Source: Agroathelia rolfsii (taxonomy: Eukaryota; Basidiomycota; Agaricomycetes; Amylocorticiales; Amylocorticiaceae). Taken from it: a stretch of 64,000 bases of DNA. Under the pieces are notes generated by a model. It was not told the origin of the DNA and made no database searches. It was given only the letters and a program-made list of their open reading frames with translations. The stretch covers positions 1,736,001 through 1,800,000 of the forward strand of contig JABRWF010000007.1 of assembly GCA_018343915.1 (NCBI GenBank). Reading direction: 5' to 3'. The number at the start of each line of letters is the position of its first letter. Position 1 is the stretch's first letter. A program made the translations under genes and the position numbers. Of the stretch, positions 10,957-23,400 are shown piece by piece.

Positions 10957-13491
10957 TTATGCTGCAGCCGTCACAGCGGCAGCTGCTGCGCCGCCAGCTG
11001 TGGACTCTTTCGAGCGAGGGGGAACGCGCAGGCCTTTCGACTTCATCCTTCTTCGCTTCGATTCTAGAGAGAAAGATTGATTAATTAATAACTCCGTTCA
11101 GGTGCATGGCCAGCACAGGAAGAGAGATGGCTTACCTTCAATGTACTGCTTGTCCTCCTCCGGATCGAACTTGGGTGTCTCCTCAGGCTCATCACCATCG
11201 TCATCTTGAAGTGTAACAGTAATATCTCCAGATGTGGCGTCCTGTGAGCCGCCCTTTTGCACCTTGGTGCGTTTCTCCACCTTGAATTTGCTCACATAGA
11301 ACCCGTCCATGTTGTGTACGTGTGGGTAGAACCGTCTCGTGAGATTAAGACTAGGGTGGAACTTTTTGCCACGATAGCTCGTGAATCCTTCTCGGCCAAA
11401 CTCAAGGCCGGTATCGACAAGTTTGACGTTGGGACGTTTTCGGAGAGCGTAGTCAACGACTGCCTCATTCTCGTCTACCGTGACAGAACAGGTAGAGTAG
11501 ACTAGGTAACCGCCCGTCTTGCTGTCCGGACTGACACTGTCAATGGCGCAAAGGATAAGCTGTTTTTGCAGATGTGATAGTAATGCGAAATCGCGGTCGG
11601 ACTGGTTTTGAAGTATGGATCAGCTTTCTTGACGAGATGATATTTCACAAAATAAAGATCTCGCACCTTGTTAATTTTCACACTCGCATCCTTACTGATG
11701 ACGCCAGTGCCGCTACACGGCGCGTCAAGTAGCACTCTGTCAAAGCCGCCCATGACCTTCGGGAACTCCCTGCCATCGTGCGAGCATACAACGACGTTCT
11801 TGCACCCAAGTCGATGGACATTCGCCGTTAGACTCTTTGTTCGCGCTTTGTTGGCATCGTTGGCGAAGACAACGCCTGTGTTTTGCAACAAGGCGGCGAT
11901 ATGTGTTGTCTTGCCACCAGGGGCAGAAGCCATGTCGAGGACACGCTCATGTGGCTGAGGTGCGAGAGCAATAACGGGGAGGAAAGAAGAGGCGGCTTGT
12001 AGCATGTAATGACCAGCAAGGTATTCCGGAGTTGCACCTATTAACCGGGTTTAGCTCTTTGGACCTAGAAAACATAGGGAATAGAACTATAAACCTATTG
12101 GAACACTGCTTTCAAACACCTGCAGGCCGACATTCGTCCATTTTCCAATAGGCTCAAGGTTAACACCTCGATTGACGAGGGCCTGGGCGAGATCACGTCT
12201 GCGAGTACGAAGAGTATTGGTGCGGATAGTCACTGGTCGAGGAACTTCGTTGGCTTCAAAGAATTCAATAGCCTGCATGAGACATGTCAGCAAGAATGTT
12301 TGTGGTTTTCGCGCTTAGTTACCGACCTCGGCAACGGGGAAGAGTTGGAAGAGTTTTTCCGTCAGGAATTCGTTGTAGCCGTAATAACTAGCAATATCTG
12401 CCATCAATTGGGAAACATACTCTGACCGTGATCTGTCGAGGAAGTAAGCAAAAATTAAAAGAGTAGGGCAGATAATATGAAAACAAACCTATTGGGATCA
12501 CCAAGTTTCTTAAACTTGCCCAATATGCGAACGATCTCCCGTATGCGTCTCTGCAGTACATGAACGTCCGTTGCTCCAGATTTCTTCTGTTCTTCCCTCT
12601 CTTCTGCGTTAGGCAGAACGAATACTTCCCCGTCAGCATCATCTTCCATATCCACATCACTATTGTCCAATTCATCATCATCCTGGTCCGCCAGCTCTGC
12701 TCCTTGCATCTCCAAAGCGTCGAGCTCGGCCTCGCGCTGAGCCTGGGCGTCCAATGCGCGCGAACGCTTCTCCATGTTCGCCATTGTGATAGGGCCGTCC
12801 TCATCCTCGTCATCATCATGTTCGTTACTTGAAGAGTCGGATGCATCAGATGCAGTAGGGATGATTTTCAAGGGCCGTTCCAGTTGTTTAGATTTCTTTT
12901 TGCTGGAGAGAATGGGTGCTGGTTCGTCGTCGTCATCAGATTCACCCAAGTCTAGCTCTTGTACGGGGTTCTGTAGTGGATCATCACTGCAAGGGCATCG
13001 TCAACATAAGTCGAGATGTGAAGGACAAAACGCACTCTTCTCCCACGTCAAGGTCATCGAGATCGCCTACGAAGCCGTCAAGGTCTTCGTTGTCACTATC
13101 GTTGGATAGTAGGTTTTGTTAAAATGACATTTCATGAGCACGCATGCAACGGTTGAACGAATGCTACACACTTGGCCTCGGTTTTCAGTTCATCATCATC
13201 CTCGACGTCCTCCCAGCCTTCACTGCTGCCCCCTTCTTCAAAGTGTACAGCCTTGGCCTTGATACTTGTCTTTTTGCGGGTCGATGTCGACCCTTTGACA
13301 TTTTTCGAGGATTTTAGTTTTGTCTGTTTTGCTGAAGTGCTCTCCTTGACTTTTTTGACCGGTCGATCACCGTCAACGGTGTCAGCCTTGCGCTTCCCGA
13401 GTTTCTTACTTGTCGGGTTGCCTCCTAGCTTGGATTCGGGCCCTCGCAGAGGTTCGGGATCTGCTTGCTTGTTTTTAGCACGTCGTCCCAT
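10957..13491 (-). CDS. NOP2: 25S rRNA (cytosine-C5)-methyltransferase, Nop2 family
   Basis: Nucleolar SAM-dependent methyltransferase that modifies large-subunit rRNA and is needed for 60S ribosome assembly. The N-terminal region is basic and then acidic: [17 protein letters not shown], a Lys-rich stretch, then a D/E-rich stretch around [10 protein letters not shown], typical of nucleolar proteins. The catalytic domain shows the SAM-binding motif [20 protein letters not shown], the motif IV loop [15 protein letters not shown] and motif [22 protein letters not shown], which holds the catalytic cysteine. The family C-terminal box [18 protein letters not shown] is present. The end is an alanine-rich tail ([15 protein letters not shown]). 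Nine or so exons. The start is the first ATG; nothing is missing. Confidence 0.93.
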
Positions 13492-13771
13492 GATAGTGTA
13501 CAAATGGTGAGCTGAAGGAAGTGATTTTCGGCTGTTGCAATCTTGCTGAACAAATGGCTTGCAAAATTATTTGGCCGCTGTTTATTTCACATACCAAATA
13601 TGGCATTTGCTTCCGCTTCAACCAACTCAATGGAGATGCACCGACAATGACGCAGGGTCCCTCTACGTTCTACCTCAGGCTAGCCCCCAATGTTACTGAC
13701 TAGGATATTAATATTATCATCGCATTGATCATACAGCTCAATTTTATTCTAGGAAATAAGGTTGTATCTTT

Positions 13772-14594
13772 CTAACCGATCCTGAGACCCAACAGTAAAC
13801 CAGCAATGAACGTTGCGCGTGGCTGGAAATCCGCTGTGAGGAAGTCGACGAGCCAAGTCCAGAGCGAGGACACTGTGGGCGCCCTCTTTGCGCCTGTCAC
13901 CTTATCCGTGCTGTAGAATAGGTTTTCAAACCGGCTACCCATACGAGCCCAGTCAACACGGACGATAGATTGTTGGCCAAGGTACTGTGAGGGAGAGTAA
14001 GCGCAATTAGCATAAGAGGTCAATCAATCTGTTTCATATACACATTTACACGAACCTGAAGAAGTACGAAAACGCCACCCAAAAAGAAGGCTACCATTTT
14101 GGCACCTTTCTTGACAAAGACACCAGTGCATACACCGCAGACGGTACCGAATGAGAGCTCATAGACATTGAGCACCGATTCAGGTGGGGGTGGGGGTGTA
14201 CCTGATGCAGACGAGCCTGGAGTTGCGCCTGCAGGGCCAGCTGGTGCTGGTGTTGCTTCTGGGCACCATGCGTCAATCATGCACCGTTATATTGAAGTAG
14301 AATCTACCGGTACCCACTTGTTGGGGAATCACAGAAGACCATAGGCAAACTTAATGTAGTTGCTCCGAGACCAACTGCAGTGACTGCTGCAACTCGTCCC
14401 CAGGACGGGCCAGTACGTCTCTGTGCCACCTGAAGACGGCTTGAAACTCGAGCATCAGCGAATGTATGTAAATTGCTTCGACGCGCATGTCGTGAGGGGG
14501 AGAATGCACCCCGCAATCCAACCCGAGCAGTGAGTGGACTTGAAGCAATCGAATGATGAGGGATTTTTCTACAGAGGAGGCCGCTGAAAGACAT
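13772..14594 (-). CDS. FUN14-domain mitochondrial outer-membrane-type protein
   Basis: N-terminus MSFSGLLCRKIPHHSIASSP plus further R- and S-rich sequence without acids looks like a mitochondrial targeting segment. A hydrophobic stretch (VAAVTAVGLGATTLSLPMVF) and a Pro/Ala/Gly-rich linker follow. The FUN14 domain then reads ELSFGTVCGVCTGVFVKKGA, AFFLGGVFVLLQYLGQQSIV and VDWARMG, and the C-terminal TM is ATFIAGLLLGLRIG. FUN14 proteins in animals (FUNDC1) are mitophagy receptors; the fungal role is not established, and no clear LC3-type motif is visible here. The gene is divergent from the proton channel with 116 bases between the start codons. Confidence 0.87.
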
Positions 14595-14710
14595 GTTGGT
14601 CTAAGGTGAAGATGAGCGAGCAGCGTCCGTTGTGGGGTGCGTGTTAATTATGCACGGGGCAATCGACGATTATGATGGCAGCCGCGCAGTGCCAGTGACA
14701 TCAGCAGCGG
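14595..14710. promoter_or_regulatory. Divergent promoter region (FUN14 / proton channel)
   Basis: Only 116 bases separate the two start codons, so both core promoters and 5' UTRs must lie here or overlap. No TATA box is evident. Confidence 0.55.
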
Positions 14711-15569
14711 ATGGAGCGGGGCTCGGATGAGCAACTCATGTCGGATCCAGAGCAACAACCCTTGCTGACCTCTTCGGATGGGGACGGGGATAATCGTGAA
14801 CAGAATACCAAAGTCAGTTCCGTCATCGACATTTTCAGAGTTTCAAACTTCCTGGATTCACGTGCTCTTAGGTGGGTTCGGCAAAGGTCAGGACGGCAGA
14901 GGTGTTAGAATCTCGCCGGCTGCACAAGACGGTCATTGGTCTGGTGAGTTCAAGTTGAATATTTTCAATATCTCGACAGCTATAACAGCTCCCCCCACCC
15001 TCTGCCTAGATCTTCTTGGATGGTATCATCGTCCTAATTGACCTTGCTTATTCCTTCCTCTCCGAGGGAGGCTGTGATGGACCCGGCGAAGAATCACCTC
15101 TATGGCTCGAGATCCTCTCCCATGTCTCTATTGCAATTACAACTCTATTCCTGATTGAAATACCATTAACCCTTTGGGCATTCGGACCACGTTATTACAA
15201 TCCCTTCGGACCCATTCTTCATTCTTCCCTTCATCTGTTTGATGCTCTTATCATCATCACGACGTTTGTACTCGAAGTTGTTCTCCGGGGACGGGAGGCA
15301 GAGCTTGCGGCTTTGTTAGTGCTGCTTCGTCTTTGGCGATTAGTGAAACTCGTTGGAGGTAATGTTGACTACTACTCAAACACAAATGTTACTTGATTAC
15401 TTATTCAACCTTAGGTGTGGCCGTTGGCGCTGGCGAACTGACGGAGGAGACCGCAGAACGATTGGCAAGGGCCCAGGACAGGATTGCGTACTTATCGCAG
15501 AACTTATCAGCGGTTCAGCTAGAAAACCAGGCTTTGAGGCGGCGCATTGCGGAATTGGAGGGCCAGTAG
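14711..15569 (+). CDS. Voltage-gated proton channel (Hv1/HVCN1 family)
   Basis: A voltage-sensor-only channel that moves protons out of the cell. Four exons, 14711-14812, 14872-14943, 15010-15358 and 15415-15569, join to a 225-residue protein. S1 carries the selectivity aspartate in FLDGIIVLIDLAYSFL (Asp69). S2 ends TTLFLIEIPLTLW with Glu108. S3 reads LHLFDALIIITTFVLEVVL with Asp136 and Glu147. S4 is LLVLLRLWRLVKLV with Arg165, Arg168 and Lys171, so the third gating charge, arginine in animals, is lysine. A C-terminal coiled coil (LSQNLSAVQLENQALRRRIA) suggests a dimer as in other Hv1 proteins. The cytosolic N-terminus (about 55 residues) is acidic then basic. The 59-base first intron was chosen because it joins the upstream ATG to KVRTAEVLESRRLHKTVIGL in frame. 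Confidence 0.92.
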
Positions 15570-15886
15570 CTTGTACTCTTTTCTCTATTAATTTAGCTGT
15601 TTTGGGGTGTATTACTTCCATGTCTCGAATACTGGTTCAACGAATGGATTGTTAGTTAACACAGGTGCATGTAACACCAGAAAGGTATCTATACAAATGA
15701 TACTATGCTATACTAGTAGTGTGAAGTAATGCTAATAGATACAATGGGTATTGGCGTGTGATAAGGTGGGTAATGTCCAAGGTCCGGTCAATGCCGATGA
15801 ATGAAGGAGTGTCTGCTGAAGTCCCAGATCATGAAAGGAAAAGAAAAAGGAAAAGAAAATCGTAATGTTGCCCAGCAACATCGACA
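15570..15886. other. Convergent 3' intergenic region
   Basis: This region lies between the proton channel and the MARVEL-like gene. No gene seen. Confidence 0.6.
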
Positions 15887-17333
15887 TTAATATCGTCGCC
15901 CCGACACTGGAACGGGCATCGTGTGAACTGTAGCACTTGCCCCTTCGTCAGCACGGATCCACTTGGACAATCTAGGTAAAGGAATGGGCTGGTCGGGGTC
16001 ATCATGTTCTGCAGAGAAACGATCCAGCCCTGTGCGGATCTCTCCTACTTGGGATGGTCTCGGACGGCCAGACTCGCGCGATGAAGATGAAGAAGGAATA
16101 GACGAACCCTGGCGCGACCGTGGCATTGTGGCAAACGGTGGGTCAATTCCGCGCCTTGGTTTTTCGGAATTCGCCAAAGACGCTTGGACAACCTCGCGCG
16201 CAGGAGGAGGAGGGACGCGAGTGGTGTCGTTTTTGTTCTCTGGGACTGGGCTACCTATGCGGGAGAAATGCTTCAACACCGCACGGTAAGTAGACATAGC
16301 ATCCCTATTTTCATCTTCCTCCCACATGGATCTATCGACCTGATTCGAGGCGGAGTTGGCTTGGTGCTTGCTAGCGAGCATCAAAGATTTGGGTGGAACA
16401 GCCGGGGCTGTAACATTCTCTGGTGAAGCCGAAAACCAAGAGACATCGTAGACTGTACTTGTCCAAATGCTCTCATGAATGTATGCATGCTTCGCGGAGA
16501 CGATAACAAGCACAAAAAAGTATGCATTCACTGAAGAAGATGAAAGAAAGGAATAAGATATTGTAGCCAATGCAAGAAAGAAATATGAGCTTACCAGTTA
16601 CTGCGAGCAACCAGGTAACGGGGAGTAATAGGTAAGATGTGGCACAGACGTTTACGAAGCCAATTACTATTTTTAATTAGTAAAAGGAAAGTGAAAATGA
16701 GGTGTTTGGTGGCACATACCTCCTCGTGCTTCACAGAATACAGGCGGCCCCAGGAATGTGGCGTTCACAGCAGCAGCTAGGGAGAAACTTTAGATCAAAA
16801 GCAGAGATAATGGTGAGACTTCGCTCACCTAGAAGCAATATGCTCATGATCGCTGTCCAGACACATTCTACAGCAATAATTGCAGTACGAACGCGAGTGA
16901 AAACCATTTGCAGACAAGCCCTGTGAAGAATAGTAGAGTTAATAAGCTGTTGTGAGTACGCATGATATATATCTCGGGCCTCACATTCCGAGAAATAAGA
17001 ACAATAGGCATGAGTTGACAAGTACGAAGACTGCTGCACTAGGCGCTATGAATGGGGTATGAGAAGGTTGCCCAGATAAAAACATGACAACCAAAATAAC
17101 TAGTACGTACTCGTGATACCAGTATGAGAGACCGTGACAGCGTGTACCAGGGTAAAAATGAACGTAAGGAGGTTGAGGTAACTGATAAAACCTTCAATAG
17201 GAGAAGTATTACTAGGCAAGCAAGTAAGCATGAGGTATAATCACTTACTAAAGAAAACAAATCTAACAATCATAAAGCTATTTGGTATTGGCATGACGCC
17301 CCCCGAGAAAGACATTCTCTTGTTGTTTTCCAT
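15887..17333 (-). CDS. MARVEL-like four-TM protein with disordered tail (paralog A)
   Basis: Many small exons join to a membrane domain of about 200 residues followed by a polar tail. The start is MENNKRMSFSGGVMPIPNSF (an in-frame ATG also precedes SFSGG). TM segments are recognisable in SYLNLLTFIFTLVHAVTVSH, SAAVFVLVNSCLLFLFLGM, IIAVECVWTAIMSILLLAAA and VCATSYLLLPVTWLLAVTG. The sequence ECVWTAIM recurs as ECLWTAIM in the next gene, showing common ancestry; this is where MARVEL proteins carry their third TM. The tail has Pro/Ser/Arg blocks such as VPPPPAREVVQASLANSEKP and SSIPSSSSSRESGRPRPSQV and ends SVATVHTM-like then PVPVSGRRY. Function unknown; MARVEL proteins generally act in membrane apposition and vesicle traffic. 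Confidence 0.72.
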
Positions 17334-18020
17334 GAAGAATTATTAGAAAGGTGAGATGATAGAGATGTCGTTAAGGCCGTGAGACTCTTTCAAAGAGACC
17401 AGTCGGGTGAACTAAAAAAGCTGAGTGCAAAGATCGAGAAGTGAGAAGGTGAAGAGAAAACGTGATTGTGTGAAGCCTGCACAACGATGACGAAGGTGAA
17501 GAAGTGTGGTCGTCTTAAGTGGTCGTGGGGGGCAGGACAAAAAGAGCCTTTTCAGGCTTGCCCATGTTATAGTGCGCGACGGGTGCATAGATGCGGCAGT
17601 AAGCGTTGGAACAATAAACACTTCATCGTCCGTTTTGGGTTCATTGTTCTTTACAGAGTCCTTGTCCGAAAATGGAAGTATTATATAATAATGGCATCAC
17701 TCCAGGGACAATGGTGCATACAGACAATAGAACTTCTCAGCATGTCCTGTTGAATTGTCAGCCAAGGCCTAAGGCGACAAACAGTCAACTTGAACATAAC
17801 GTAGTATCGCTCAATCCTCTCGCTTGGCAATATAGAACATAAGATTTACAATGTTCTTTGTCTTCTAAATTGAAAATATGCAAGGAAAATATATAAAATA
17901 TCCAAAACTACAACGAGGGTGGGTATCATACAGCTCCAATGTGATATCAGTGTTCAAACTAAGTCCATAACACTCAGCCAGGCTAATGGGCTTCCTCCGG
18001 CCGCTAGTTCAACAAACTCA
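17334..18020. other. Intergenic region between the MARVEL-like paralogs
   Basis: It holds the promoter of the left gene and the 3' region of the right one. No gene seen. Confidence 0.6.
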
Positions 18021-19645
18021 TTATACCGGTTTCGAATCGCCGTTAGTAATGCTATTGATGCTCCCCATAGACCCGGTTCTTGGCCGCGGCCCAGACGGTT
18101 TTCGAGTATTGCCGTTCTGCAGCGTCGTTGATGACCCACGGCGACCATGCTGGCTTTGTGGACAGCCAGCGTTCTGCTCACCACCCGTGCCGACTGGCCT
18201 AAAGGACGTTGGAGGGGGTTGTTTTTGCTCCGTCTTCGTTGGGCCCTGAGAAGGGAATTTAAACAATGATGGCGGAGGCGGCGGCGTAGGCTTGCCCGTC
18301 TGCGCTGCTGTGACAGTTGTCAATGACGGCAGTGGGGGCTGCGGCGAAGATTTGGTCAATGCCGGTGGTGGGGGTGAGGGTAAATCCGGTACTAGGGCTA
18401 TAAGCACATCACCAGTTGAGTCATCGTCTATATCGCGGAATCCTATTGTCGATAAACTCGGCTGATGCAGGTCCATGTACAGGTTTGGCTTATTGTGCGG
18501 GCTCAAGTCATCACACGCCTCGGGGATGGGTAGAGGTGTTTCCTCTCGAATGATCTCCCTATACATAGACGGAAAATGCTCAATTTCATATTCGGATCCT
18601 AACCCGGCCCTATGAAAATATCGAGATGACAAAACACGGCCTAGCCGATTCCGGGTTGACGCTGTCCGCGCTCGAGGGAGGGGTGTGGCTCTGGATTCGT
18701 GGTAATGCCCGGGTAATACAGACTCAAATTTATCTAAGCAGGGCGACTGACTGTTCATTCGCATGTCCCGAATCTTTTCTCGGATCGGGTTTCTCCAATC
18801 GTAATTTTTGAGGGTCTTGTTCCATGGATTGCGCTCGGGGTTCGCACTGTAATAGATGATGACGCTGGTCCCGAAGCATTTTAAATATGTACAGACTATA
18901 TGCCCTTTAATTCGGCGGGGAAAATATTGAAAATAGATAGGATAAACCCACGGCAAAATTCCAGAATCCACGTAAAAGCAATTAATACATGGAGAGCGAC
19001 TTGATCTCCTTCAATTCCAGCTGTAGTGGTAACAGAGAGCCAAATCGCACTAACTTGTGTGATATTATGCTTCAGCTTCAAAGTGTGACGAACACACATC
19101 GCACTAGAGGCCAAATCCCTAGATTACTTACTAAAATCAAGAGCTCCCATGATAGCGGTCCACAAGCACTCAAACCAAATACGATTCATCAAGCCATTTT
19201 CATTGACCACGTCTGCCAGAATAATGACGAACGAGAACACAAGTGAGAGCGCACTGACGAACATAACATACACATCCACACGGTCTGCTCTTTGGAAGAA
19301 ATGGAATTCATTGAGTAAGAGTGGGTAAAGAGAGGGACCCTGGCGCCCTCAACATTGGTTTAATATAGAATAGATGACCCACCCGAAGTACCGTAGAGAC
19401 TGTTATTGGGGTTTGCACTAGCAGCTCGGATCAGGCCAAATCGCCAGGCGGCCACACTGGCTGTGATTGCATTGCATACCAGGACTACGCCTACACATAT
19501 TTGAAACATCGATTTGCATTTAAAATTAATTTCGTGACATTAAAATCGTTCAAGTGAACAATGAAGCAGGCGGAGGAAAGGTGAAGGAGTGAAGAGGACA
19601 ATTACCTAACATGATATAACGAATCGTCAACGTTCTAGGAAGCAT
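18021..19645 (-). CDS. MARVEL-like four-TM protein with proline-rich tail (paralog B)
   Basis: The start MLPRTLTIRYIMLGVVLVCN leads into TM1. TM2 is VYVMFVSALSLVFSFVIILA, TM3 contains WFECLWTAIMGALDFASSAM, and TM4 is LHVLIAFTWILEFC. The domain resembles the neighbouring gene at 15887-17333, including the E-C-x-W-T-A-I-M motif, so the two are a tandem pair. The tail of about 250 residues is rich in Pro and Ser with polyproline runs (PPPPSLFKFPSQGPTKTEQK, PDLPSPPPPALTKSSPQPPL), and the last residues are SINSITNGDSKPV. Such runs suit SH3 or EVH1 partners; that is inference. The exact joins between TM3 and the tail are less certain than the ends. Confidence 0.7.
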
Positions 19646-20462
19646 TCCTGGTTGTGAGGCGGCGGGGGGCAGTGTAGTAATTCCAAAACAATGAGCGACA
19701 GATTCAAGCTTTTAATATGGCACACAAAGCACGTCAAGAGCAAGTCGAGAAGCCGATGAAAGGAGAGACAGTGAGTAGTAGTATAGTAACAGTAACCGGC
19801 TGCAACGTTCCGTCCTGCGGCTCTACCAGCAGCTGAGGATAGCAGCAAAAGAGCCAAAGATAGTCAGTCAGTAGTAATTTGAATGTATATAACCAGCTAC
19901 GCGATGGAAAGGAAGGGAAGGTGGGTACCCCCGGCGATACATGTACATAAATATACAGCTGTGTGTGCATGTGTGTGTCATCGATCATGCATCATGGGGC
20001 TATGCCAGCAAGCAACGACATCATGATGGTCAATCGTAGAAAGGATGCCTGTGATTACAACACCATCTGTTGCTTCCAGGGGCGCTGAGAAACTAGGGAA
20101 AAAAAAAGAAGAAACAGGATTGTCTGAGCTACAAAGATGGTATCAGACTCTATATGGTCATGCAGGCTGCGAAGTATGTGCCAATGTGTTGCGTGCGTAC
20201 GCGTGGATGTGTAAATAACTCCAGATGTGTAAGCTAAATAAGTAGGTGCAAAAAAAAGTGGCTGACAAGGAGATAATAATTATGACAAAAAAAAGAGAGA
20301 AATTAGGCTGCGTGATGACATGTAAGATCAGATGGGACTCTCCAAATGATCAAAAATGGGAAGCAAATATACTCGTATGGTGATAAAGATGCAAGAAAAG
20401 AGAGAAAAAGAAACAAATACTCTTTAAAGCCGGCCGATAGAAACAGCCGGCCGGGCGAACAG
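19646..20462. other. Intergenic region, no gene seen
   Basis: This is the 5' flank of MARVEL-like paralog B and the 3' flank of the PPP4R1-like gene. Short A-runs occur at 20098-20107 and 20250-20256. No RNA gene or repeat recognised. Confidence 0.55.
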
Positions 20463-23400
20463 CTAAGATGGGGTATTTGATGCACGAGATGGTGGCCGAG
20501 AAAATGTAGCAGAAACTTGGAGATCCACACCGTTTTGGGAAGCACTGAATGAGCCCCTGGATGACGATCGTCGGGCAGGGCGGGGGTAAATGGCATTTGG
20601 GGCCGGATTGAGCAAATACGCTCGAACTTCGGTCGCGGAGTCCTGCATCAACCGCCGTCTCAGCTGTGAAAGCGAGCTATCACTGGTGCTTCCTTGTGTC
20701 AAGGAACGACCTGTGAAGATCACAGAAGTGTTTCGTTAGCACTCATAATTTTCATTCATTAAGGGGGGTTATTGATTATCGTTACCATTGAGCGCCGAAA
20801 CTAAGCGCGCTACGCCAATACGCACACCTTCAACCCTATCATTCGCCAAGACACCTAGCGTGTGCCAAAACTCATCATCAAGAGTCAACATTGAGGTCCC
20901 CCTTTCGGGGAAGAGCAGGCTCTCTTGGCATGCAACGTATCTAGGCAAAAAAAAAAAAAAGTCAGTCTTGCAGCTACCACACTCGTGGAAGGGTAGAAAA
21001 AAAAAAAAGAAACTCACGTCATCCGCTTTTGGTAAGAACTCGAAGACGCAAATATCTTCAACTGCTGACGCAATCGACTCAGATCAGTCGGCGACCTGGA
21101 AAATCGACTCCAGACGTGTGGCAACTAATAAAAAAGAATTACATCAGGATGCAAAGAAACAAAAAGACAAGCACAGGAGAAGAGGTCGAAAAAAAAGTGA
21201 TAGTTAGAGATCACCTACCGTCTTGATAGCGACTTCACGGACAGCAGCCACGCGATCCTCCAACCCTTTCCACAACAACTTTTCCATCAACCCAACACTC
21301 GCCTTCTGTGCCACGAGGTCAAGCAATCCCAGCACATTCTCTCTCTCCCTCCACCCACGCAAACACCCTTCCTCCCAGACCGTCACTAACGCCTGCACTA
21401 CCGCACTCGGCGAGTTCAAAAACAGCGGCTGCACGCTGCCCCCCGGCCCCCCCGATGCCACCACCTCCTTCTCGGACAACACCTCCATTAACAACGCCGT
21501 GCTCTCGACCGCCTTCAGCCGCACATCTGCATCATCTTCGCAATGCAGTGCATCCCACCACGTCCCGACAAGGTCTAAGCGCGTAAACTGGGGGCCCACG
21601 ATACGCGCGAGCTCACCGACGCTGGCGGCCAGCGTGCGACGCACGAGCACGGCGCGGTCGCGCTGCAGCTTGACGTACAGCTCACGCAGAGTCGGCCAGC
21701 GCTCCTTGCCCAGCGTAAGCGCTACGGCGGGCATGTTGAAAGCGCAGATGAGCGCACGCGACGTGTCGCAGAAGAAGTCATCCAAACTCGGGTCTTGTAG
21801 AAGCATGCTCGCGCTCGGTGATAACGGCAGTGGCGGTGGCACGAGTTTATCTGAGACCCGTCGGCGGGGGATGGGCAGATAGGGGAGATGCTGTTCTTGA
21901 GCTGTTGCTGCAGCGGTTGTGGTGGGATCACCAATGTTCGTTGTGACATCACCAAATCCCGGTCCTACGCGGCCAATGAAGAGCGCAAGTAGGTCGTCGG
22001 GTACCGAGCCGGGTGTGTCGTGGAAAGTGTAGATGACTTCGCCAAGGGCCTCGAGCACGCCCGAGCGCACACTTGGGTTATCATCCCGCGCGAGCGCGAT
22101 GAGCGTGCTCGAGGCCAGCTGTCGACGCGCATCGGGCTTGAGCCGCGCCAAGATTGCGGGGAGGGCGAAGAGTGCCGAGTGCCGCACATGCCACACCGCG
22201 TCGGTGCGCAAGGAATTAAAGAGGGGGACCTAAATACCCTCGGCGCACAGCCCATCAGCAAACCATTCAACAGAGTAATTTTTTGATCGAGAAAAGAAAA
22301 AGAAAATCAGAGAATATAATAAAATAAAATGGAACAGATAAATAAAATATTCATTTTTTGCTTGATGTCATGAATGAACGCAACGAACAAATGGAGGGAA
22401 AAAGACTCACAAGATGGGTGGTAATAAGTTCTTCCGGCACCACCTTGGCCAATGCGCCGAGTGCAAACGATGCCTCCCGGCGCACCCAATAAATATCGTC
22501 GTGGCCAATGTGATCGAGCTCGGCGACAAACATCCTGAGCACATCCTCGTTAAGCGTCCCTGCAAAAAAAAAAAAAAACAAGCCAAAGCCAAAAAAGAAC
22601 GGGGGTAAGATAAATGTCAGTAAACATCCACATTTGGTTAATTTTGAGCCGCTCAGACCTCCGGCAGTGACGGCCGCCATAAGGCTCATACTACTGAGCC
22701 TGCCAACCGCCGCTTGTTCGTCATCACCCTCGCCGGAGCTACCTGTCGCGTCTGTCCCGGACGTGGCCGAGACAGGGTCAGCTGATGAGCGCCCCGTGGC
22801 ATGAGTCGTGGAGGTGGTAGAGGTATGGGTGGTGGGGGGATTACCATTGTTGTTAATATGCCCGGTATCGTCTTCGTCATTGTCATCTAAGCGGCCTAGG
22901 CCAATGACGACAGAGTGTATGATCTCATCTTCGAACATTCGGCGTTCCTCCATGCCGAAGAGACCATAGAAAAGGTCATCAGAAATGGAGGAGCCGGCGC
23001 TGCTACTGGCCCTTCGCTGAGAAGGAGCAGGTGATGAGGAGGGGGCGGAGACGGACGAGAGTGCAAGACCGTGGTCGTGCTCGTCCGCTCTGCGCATCCT
23101 TTTCAGCGTCTCGACGACGGCATAGCGCGTGGGCCCGCCTACGAGCGCATTTGAGCTGAGCAAGAGCGTGCCTAGGATGGGCGTAAAAGCCTGGACGGAG
23201 AGCAAGGTTGGCGATCCGTTGTCATTGCCTCCGTTCCCACCACCAGCACCAGCACCAAAAGGCAATGCAGAGGATTCATCCGGCACGATACGGCAATTGG
23301 AAAAGAACCACCACATGAGATTGCCGATTTCAGCGGCGAGAGCCTCCTTGACTTTTTCGTCCTCGTCCATGGCAAGGCCACTGAGGAGAGGCAAGACATA

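Noticed and set aside
21223..21882. Plus-strand open frame of 219 codons
   Set aside because: It is antisense to the HEAT-repeat exons, GC-rich and without family content.
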